Part shown: positions 56,004 to 64,000 of the stretch, one piece after another | Position numbering within the stretch: position 1 is the stretch's first letter | Layout: each line of letters begins with the position of its first letter | NCBI GenBank assembly: GCA_001600415.1 | Contig: BCJX01000012.1 | Location: 901,401-965,400 of the forward strand | Direction: 5' to 3' | Source of the DNA: Pascua guehoae | Lineage: Eukaryota; Basidiomycota; Tremellomycetes; Trichosporonales; Trichosporonaceae | DNA length: 64,000 bases | Position numbers and translations under genes: made by a program | The notes under the pieces: generated by a model | The model's input: only the letters and a program-made list of their open reading frames with translations | Database searches by the model: none | Told to the model about the DNA's origin: nothing

Positions 56004-59000
56004 GGAAAGGTGGGTGCCGATGGCGAGGCTAGAGCCGAGCTGGGTGTGTGAGAATATTGTTGCAATGGTGTGCCGTAGGGAGGGTGGTGGATTTGTTGCG
56101 AAGTGCGAGGGAAAACTTTGGACAAGAAGTGGAGTTGATGATGAAGAAGAAGAAGAGTGTGGTGACAAGAATGAAAGGGGGAAGGAGGATGGGTGGTGGT
56201 GTTTAGAGATGGGACGACGGGTGAAGAGGGGGTGCAGTGCGTGAAAGGCGGAGGGAAGGGACAATGAGGCGGTGTAGGTGACGAGTCGCGGCGCAAGCTA
56301 CCGCACACGCTAGTAACGAAAGGCGACGAGGTAGGTAGGCAGGCTGGGGGCTGGGGGGGGGGGAAGGGGGAAGGAAGGAAGGAAGGCCCAACGGCGCAAG
56401 AAGGAAGGGGCGGGGAACGGGCTCGGACGGGGTTGGAAGGAAGGGCGCAACAGGAGAGACATGGATCAAGGGGCAGAGGCGACGGAGGCACAAAGGAGGC
56501 CGAGGGGGCGGGGGGGCCAGAAAGGGGCCATCTCTATTCTGAGTGATCCCAGGGCAAACGGGCAAAGGATTACGCTCAGGGCAATTTTTCCGACGAAAAA
56601 AAAACCAACTGATGGAGTCTTGCCTTTGCCAGTCGGTCCTGGGGCCTACGCTGTCCCAGCCTAGGGCGAACAGGGCAACAAGTGCCCCCTGGGTGTAAAG
56701 GGGGAGGGGGTCTGAGGGTAGACCCAATGATGTCATTGGCAAGGCGAGGGACAATTTGCGTCTCAACTCGGAGAGATGAAATGCGGCGACCACTTTGGCT
56801 CCAAACGGCCGCCTCGTGCCCTGAGATCTCTGGCGGCCCCCGCCCTTTCCAAACCCTCTTATACCGAGATTTGACAATCAAAATGACCGCCGGGCAGTAC
56901 CAAGCGAGTCAAGTGCAGTCGATTTCACTGGGGCCAGTGGGTGGTCGCCAGCCATGACAATTTTGGTGCCTACCAAGCAGGAGCCAAGACCATCTGTGCG
57001 GGGATTGCTGGCATGCTTGGCCAATGCTACCGAGGCTTGGCTGGCTTGGCTCTTGAGCAAACAAACACACCACCACCACCTTGCCTGCCTGATGGCAAAC
57101 GGACATCACATCACCACAGTCCAGTCACCATCAGCTGCGGGGGCGGGGAACTGGAACGGACCTGACCTGCGCCACCCGCGGACTGGACTGGGGTCGGGGT
57201 TGGGTCTGTTCGAGGCCGACGGCAGCACGCGGAGGGTGCCACAGTGCACCCAAAACTGCAATTGGGGGCAGGGCCTCTGTTCCGCGACCCTCAACGCGCC
57301 ACGCGCCACGCGCCACATCAACCCAACCGATCAAACCGAGCTACCGACCCAGCCGACCCAGCAAGGTGCAAATGATGTAACAGAATCGGCCCGATTCTGC
57401 CCCCTGCCCTGCACATCACGCCTTCGCTCCAGAAAAATTGCCCGCTCCAAACTACCATCCCCAGACAGACAGCAACTGCAAACCGCATGACCGGAGCCGC
57501 AAATTGCGGCCTGCACCGCCTTGTGGGCAGTCTGCGGCAACGACGAGTTCTCGGCCAAAGGGAGGGGGAGGGGAGGGTGCAGATGTCAAGCCAAGCCCGG
57601 CAGATAAACGCACAGATCTCGCTCGCCTTGCTCGGGACCCAGGCTTTTCTCGTAACAAGACGGTGGCAAAGTGATCGCCGGGATACGCACACCAGAGGGA
57701 GGTGGAAACGGGATGAAATGATTCAAGAATAGATGTCTGTAAACCATACTCACTGTTTATACTCGGCCAGATGCAGGGATCGTCTCGTGGTGAATGTGGA
57801 CGGTCGCTGCGATGTGCTGGTATTGGTAGTGGTGGTGGTGGTGGGAGTGAAGCGAGGTGCTGCTGAGGGGAAACACGGGTGCGCGTGTGGGTGGGCGTAA
57901 ACACGAGCAGTCGGATGGATGCTGATCGGAGACTGCCGAAAGCTGTGATCCGCGGTTGTATCGCTGTTTGTCGATGTCGATCCGCAGCCGGAAAAAAGTA
58001 AGCACTGCTTTTGACTTGAGTGCAAAATGGGGTGGGGGGTTGTCTCTGGGCTGCGCAATGCTGTTGCAGCCCGAGCTTTATATACCAATGTGCCGCATGC
58101 GGTGTCGAACGGTGTACCCCCCATTGTGTGAGAAAAACCGGCCGAGATCGACGGCCAAACGGGGGTCGAGACTGATGGGTCTTGTCTATTCCAGGGCCCA
58201 TGTCTATTCGTCGGACAGGCGTCGGCGCATGTGGCTGACTGTTGTTGTACGCCATCCCGCTTTGTGTCGCCCGCATGGCACCCCCACATCCCGGATGCAT
58301 GCCAGATGCCCCGCCTCGCACAGTCAACCGTCGGCGCAAGTGGCACGTTCTTGTGCTTGGCGGCCCGTTGGCCGTGGGGCAAGCTCCGAGGTGGAACTGC
58401 AGGATGCCCACGTCAGGACGGCACACATTCGTGCTCACCACCACCCGCGCGCATGCGCAGTACTCTGCATTTGAATGACTATTCACGCCGACCATGACTC
58501 CTCTTTGAAAGCCAACAAAGGGTTTGATCATCACAAGCACCAGTCCTCCGGCGCATGGTGCGGCCTATGCGGCATCCTCGGCCTCGGCCACATCAAGGCA
58601 GCCCAAGCCTCGGGCTGCCTTGATGTCCACCCCTTCTCCAGCCCTGGCCTATAGCCCTGTATGTCTTGTCACTTCCGGTTTGGCTCGACCAGTCAGAGGT
58701 CGAAGATAAGCGCCGGCGCCGAGTGTACGCATTGGGCATGTGCCATTGTCGCCGCGTGATGAAGAAGTCGCAGTCCCGCAGGGACCACGAGGTGCGGGAA
58801 TACTAAAGGCCGCACGCGCCACACCCCCCATGTTTGCACCTCATCTTTGCACTCTGTCGCGACGTTCTGCGCCGTCCGCAGTTCGAGCTCCGCCATTGCG
58901 GACCTCACCAACGACTCGAAGAACTTCGCCCACCTTCCCTTGAGTCACCCTTGGTGCCAGTGCAAAGTGGGGCCTCGTGCTTGCTCATCTGAGAGTTCGG

Positions 59001-62000
59001 GTGACACTGAGGTGTTCTCTCAACCCCCGTTCCAAGCGGCGGGTGCCATCATTATATTGGAACTCCAAGGTCTATTCTCGAACACTAGAGTACATATCAG
59101 GAAATGTATTGATACGCAGCCCGGCCCATCTTGCCAAAGAAGCTGGGCGCGGGCACGAATACCAAAGCGTCCATCGTGGTGCTGAGCTATTATAGGAGGT
59201 ATATCTGACAAGATTACTCCGAGAAGCACCCGTGGCAGCGTGGCACGACTCATCACGGCGGGATATGGCTGGCCCCATCCATACCTACCTCGTCTTCTCG
59301 CGTGATGGTGACTGGGAGGGTCGCCCGACTGGGATCGCCCAGAACACCCACCAGCTAATTAGAACAGCACCGGTTTGCGCAGGCATCAATATTTCCAGCA
59401 GGCACACTCACATTAACAGGCGCGGGCGGCACAGGTCAGGCACGCGCAGCCATTTGTTTGCGTTGCGCATCCACGAGCTCGTTTCTTGGAACCGGGATTG
59501 ACACTGCAATAAATGCTTGCCACTCGACTTCCCATCGTATAGCCAAAGTGACATATGGGCTGTGCTAATCCAAGAATACGCGGGATCACAGCCTCCAGCC
59601 CGTCGGACTGCGAAGAAGAGAGTACAGCCTTAGTTCGGCGTGCTGCGGTGCCGGACCAAGGCTTTCACCTCACCGTGCTGCGCACGAGCTACGACGCATG
59701 TGAAAATCCAAAAGTCACCGCACACCGCCAACGTTCACAATACGACTGACAGCAATGCAAGACTGCAGCGGTTGGACGGGTCTCTAGGAGAAGACACCGA
59801 ATGTCCCCCTTATAGGCGGCAGTCGCCAAGGAAAGGTGTGCTGGAACGTTATCGGGGAACGGCCTTGACGCCTAACGGGTTCCCACTGCTGAACGACCTG
59901 ACGGCTGAGAGTTTGGTGCCCCAATATCCTGCGTATCGCTCGTGGCCTGCGCGTTTGGTGGGTCCGCACATAGTAGACCGCCAGCGACAAGGGTGGCTGT
60001 TGTGCGTGTGGCGGGGGAGGGGACGGTCGGTAGCCAGGCAATTAGAGTAATCCGGACTCAGCAGAGGAGGCGGGAATGAGGAGTGCGTGTGGCCTACAGT
60101 TGCATGTATGTGCTCACATTGGGACGATATGCGAGGGGGAACATTTCATATTGTTCAAGTCTGGCACAGTCTCTCTATGCCAGTGGGCGAGCGACAGTGA
60201 GGATGTGGCTATTTGGTACTGTCCACGCCCGCTATTCAGCACTCTGGATACACGATTGTGATGCTGGTGAATTCGGGGCTGCGAGCCTTCCGAGCCTACC
60301 TCTAATTTTTTTTCTTGCTAAAGCCTTGATTCTGACAGCCGGGTTGAATCGCAAAAGGTGTTGACTGTTTGCTGCGGAGGATGGGGCTGAGGGATTTACG
60401 GCAGAGGATTCTTCCGAGCTATCCCCGAGAAAATCGACCGACGGTCTATGCTCTGCAGCAATGTCAATGTGCCATGACCTGTGGTCGTCGGCCGCGTCTC
60501 GTTGTCTTTGAGACTCTGTTCGGCCGTTGCCCTCGTTAAAAATCAGTCCGCAGCCTCTCCTGGCCAGACCATAGGTGGCGCCGCGTGCCCCCGAAGGCGG
60601 TAAGCGAGATGTGCAAGGGTGAAACTCTGTGAGTGTCCGCAGTCCGCAGTCGACCCAGCAGGAACATCCCAAGATTACTTTCTTGCATATCACTGCTGAA
60701 ATTCATGCATGAACCAAGGTGTTCCCATTGATCTGCATGTGCTTCCTCCTGGACGTATTTCTTTTAGGAGTGAAAAGACAATGGGAGGAAGGTACTGGGT
60801 AGCCCGGTTCGAAAAGGTTGTGAGAGGCGCAGGTGAGACTGTTTGTCAAGTCTAACACGCATTCCAGCAGTATACCAACACCCGAAACTCTTGAGTGGCG
60901 GCGGGCCTGGATGGCAGGGAGCCTCTGCCACGCCCCGCTCAAGAACCACTTTGACAGAGGCTGCACAAAAGCCTCTATATTTTACTGCGCAATGGTGTCG
61001 GCCTAGAATGCACTCCCCAATCAAAATTGGCTGGAGGCAACAAGCCTGGGAAATATGAAACAGCAGCGGGAAGGGCGTCGTTGGCAGACAATGCTCTTGG
61101 ATGGCCCACAGCTCAACAGGTTGCACGTGCGCGCTGAACTTGCTGCGGTGCCGAAGAAAGTCTACGGTGGGTGATCCCCCACAGTCGCTGACGCGAACGC
61201 GCACACGGAGTCGGCTCGTTTGTGACTTGTTCTCATTCACAGCTGTCTTTTAATACTCCATCCTTCCGCAATTCTATTTCTACCCAATTTTCCAGCGATG
61301 ACGGGTGGCTCGAGGTCCTCGCAGCTGGTGCGATATTTAACATCCAATTTCTGTCAGCTCGTCCGTTTGGTGGACCTCGCACCTCGCACACACACCCCAC
61401 AGCTCAAGATCGGGGGAAAGGCCTGAAGATTGGCTGACGTGGGCCGTGGATAGTGGAGCAGTGACGACGAATGGTGTCGTCCACGACTGATCTCGATGAC
61501 ATGGCACAGAGTCGAACTCGGGTGGTGTCAAGACTATCCCACAGTGCGTACGATTTTGCTTGGTTTTTCAACACCCCCGCACAAGTTGCCTTGATCCTAT
61601 GAGGCTAAGCTGAGACGATGACAGGATGTCCGAGGGGTAACGTGGGGGACGATGGCGAACCTTCTATTCCAGAGCATCTCCTGAGATGAACACGAGTGCG
61701 GCCTCGTCCCAAACAGGCCACACCACCGCTTTCACGTTGTCAGCGAGCCGCCTGCTCACACATCGTGGTTGATGACCAATGTCGAGCCTACAGTGTCAAA
61801 AGGACATATCATCCAGTCCCCAAAAACTAAAGACGAAGAGGTGTACTCTGCTCAAAGATGCCACTCACCACCAGCCACAGCTCGTGACCGCTTTCCAGGA
61901 CACCACGCATGCCCACCTCTTTGACCCCTCCCACTGCCGTTCTTACAATTCTCATGCAGACACAGGCGCTAAGTCTCGTCTTACAAGCCCTATCTGAGGG

Positions 62001-64000
62001 CACTTTTAGCCGACCGACAGATCTCGACAATGATACGTCCGCGCCCTTGCTGCGACCAGGATGACAACCTCGGGAGTCCCACACGTCCTGTCATCCGCCC
62101 CCGCTGGCCACCCATGGCTCGCGACGCCCGCGTCGGAACGCAGCCGTACCTTCACGTCTCAGCCCTATTGGCATGAATAAGGCGACCACCGGAAATATTT
62201 CTGGGCGCCCCAAACGTCCCTAAGAAGCGAGTGAGAAGAAGGCTTTTTACTTCCGTACTCCTGCAGAGGTATGTGGCAACTCGCCGGTCGTCGGCGCTCG
62301 TACAGAGGCAGTCACTGAGAAGTGTCTGACGGAAGCTAAGAAGCGGGTGTCCGGGCATCCCCGCCCTACTCCTTCGTCATCACCAACCAGCAAGGGGGAC
62401 AACTCGACGTGGTTCGATGCGAGCGGCGCACCATTGCAGTGGGTACGACCCTACGGTTTGACGCCATCGCCTGTCTGCCGCGTGCATAGCGCGAACGAAT
62501 GTCCCAATATGGAAATGCTACGGCATAAATACTCCTGGATGCAGGTATACATTCGCGCGTGCCCAGCGTGCCGTCCACCACGCGGCAAGTGTGCAAAGCA
62601 CCGCGCCATTGACTGCCCCAGCTGCGCTGTCCGCCTGACACTGGCAACGTGTTCTCGGCACCCCGTGACTCGCTCTTGGCGACTCGGAGCTACCTCGCAT
62701 GCCGCATGCCGCACGCCGTTCACAGGCGCCACCATCCCAGGTCGACTCTCCGCCAGGCCTTTACCTCGCCCCTCCTTTGACGTTACGATCTGCCTCCTTT
62801 GGCGAAGCGTGATCATCTCCCGCCATGCCATCGGACATCGCAGACCAGCTGACACTCGGACGGAGCACGGAGCACAGACTTGGACTGCTCCCGCTCCGCC
62901 CAGGCTTGGCTTTGGCCAAGATGGGCGTGTCCGTGCGCAGAGGCGCAGACGTGGCGACTTTTGTGGAATCTGCAATCGAGGTGATCGAGCTGGGGAGGCG
63001 TCGTGGTGGCGTATCGCTCTTTTTTGTGGTATGTATTTGTCAGATCGGATTCCGTCCTTGCAAGCCGGCTGAGATTTGCAGTTCGCTTGGTGTCAGACTG
63101 CAGGACTTCGTCGCCTTGGACGACGATGGACAGCTTTGGGCTTGGCTTGCAGTTATTCTTATGGACCACCCGCCATGGCACCCATTCGTCGCCACTTCAT
63201 GACCATGCAACACCCTGACATGCACGCACGCAAGGGACGCGGACCGCGGGGCGCACATCTTCTGCCTCCGTGTCACGACAGCCACCTGTCAGATGCTGCC
63301 GGAAGGTTAAAGGCTACCAACTGTTCGCGTCACCCAGAGGCTTCTCCAACCAGTGCATCGGATCCCAACAGGTATGCGGTTGGCGCCACCCGGGTCGTGA
63401 CCGTCTTTGAGATCCTTGGGCTCGTGTTGCCCCGGTGGTATGATTACCAAAAGGCCCCAGGGAGGAGGGGTAGCCAGCTTGGATTCGATATTGGACATGC
63501 TTGCGCGTCGACGGCCTGGGTTAGACGTCACGGCGGCGCCACCCCACGCAAATGTGCATAAGCGTTGAACAGTCGGGAGGAATGTCGCACCTTCTGCACG
63601 GTTGCTGGCCACCCCAAATTGCCCCATCGGGTGAGCGACGGAGCAGGTAGAGATGGGGCGGGTGTGTCGTGAAGAAGGCCCAAGGACGTTGAAAGGAATC
63701 CAAGGAACTAAAGGATCCCCCCGAGGCAGATTTCCCCTGCCGACACTGTCGGACGCAAGAACCATCCACTAGCACGCACCGACCACCCCACCAGAGGTGA
63801 CATGATGGAGCACGGCCAAGTAATCAAGAGGCGACTTGCCGCGGGGAGAATGTTGCCCCATGGCCCAGGGAGAGGGGTCGTAACGTAAAGTGAGTCGCTG
63901 GCGGTCAGCATGTACGCGTGCAGGGGCCACCTGGTGACGCCACACTGCTGTCGGTGGTGCTTCTGTGTCACCTGCTAATAACAATTCTTTCATCTCGTCC
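56004..64000. other. 8-kb right-hand region without a convincing gene
   Basis: No open frame here shows a recognised domain or a convincing splice chain. The first kilobase holds GA-rich and G-rich runs (56340-56420). A TATATAAAGC box on the minus strand (58084-58075) is followed by a CA/CT-rich stretch and a GTGAGT donor (57753), suggesting an unannotated transcript. Bases 59000-63000 look less GC-rich than the gene block. A 125-codon frame (62825-63202, +) is the most protein-like, but it is an orphan. Confidence 0.5.

Noticed and set aside
57452..58540. 362-codon minus-strand open frame
   Set aside because: Composition is Pro/His/Arg-rich with no domain; it runs through the TATA-like promoter and a likely splice donor. 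A chance open frame in GC-rich DNA is the better explanation.
61495..61545. B-box-like GAGTTCGACTC on the minus strand
   Set aside because: The upstream A-box-like match is weak and only about 20 nt away, and no acceptor or T stem can be formed, so I do not call a tRNA.
62347..63072. 241-codon plus-strand open frame with several Cys pairs
   Set aside because: The CPAC/CPSC spacing fits no zinc-binding family I know, and the remainder is basic low-complexity sequence; no splice or start context supports it.

Overview
The window looks like nuclear DNA from a GC-rich basidiomycete yeast. Dense GT-AG introns, many only 50-60 nt with CTAAC/CTGAC branch sites next to the acceptor, and the make-up of the proteins suggest Tremellomycetes, perhaps Trichosporonales. 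The clade is inferred; no marker here fixes the species. No rRNA gene, CRISPR array or intact transposon is visible.

Seventeen protein-coding genes are supported. In order: ERG3 sterol C-5 desaturase (-), V-ATPase subunit e (+), an F-box protein (+), ATG6/Beclin (-), SWD3/WDR5 of COMPASS (+), a POM34-like pore membrane protein (-), SEA3/WDR59 of the TORC1-regulating SEA/GATOR complex (+), eIF2-gamma (-), a complex I B2-type subunit (+), an SHPRH/IRC20-type helicase-RING ligase (-), gamma-glutamyltransferase (+), GID5/ARMC8 (-), mitochondrial RNA polymerase (+), IMPACT/Yih1 (+), a disordered basic nuclear-type protein (-), a DUF218 membrane protein (+) and a CRZ1-like C2H2 factor (-). For nearly all, the exons were joined by hand and the summed lengths keep frame.

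Layout: 1-1.5 kb is low-complexity and gene-free; 1.5-8.4 kb holds ERG3, VMA9 and the F-box gene; 8.4-11.4 kb is gene-poor with two tRNA-like relics; 11.4-56 kb is a gene-dense block in which neighbours almost always alternate strand; 56-64 kb is about 8 kb with no convincing gene.

There is no operon-like or biosynthetic cluster. Several genes share a nutrient and stress theme (ATG6, SEA3, eIF2-gamma, the Gcn2 regulator IMPACT, GID5), but nothing in the sequence shows they are co-regulated. The most unusual structures are intronic: a 16-nt microexon in eIF2-gamma lying between two introns that are copies of each other, a 42-bp near-perfect palindrome in the ERG3 intron, and several different minisatellites in introns or at gene ends.
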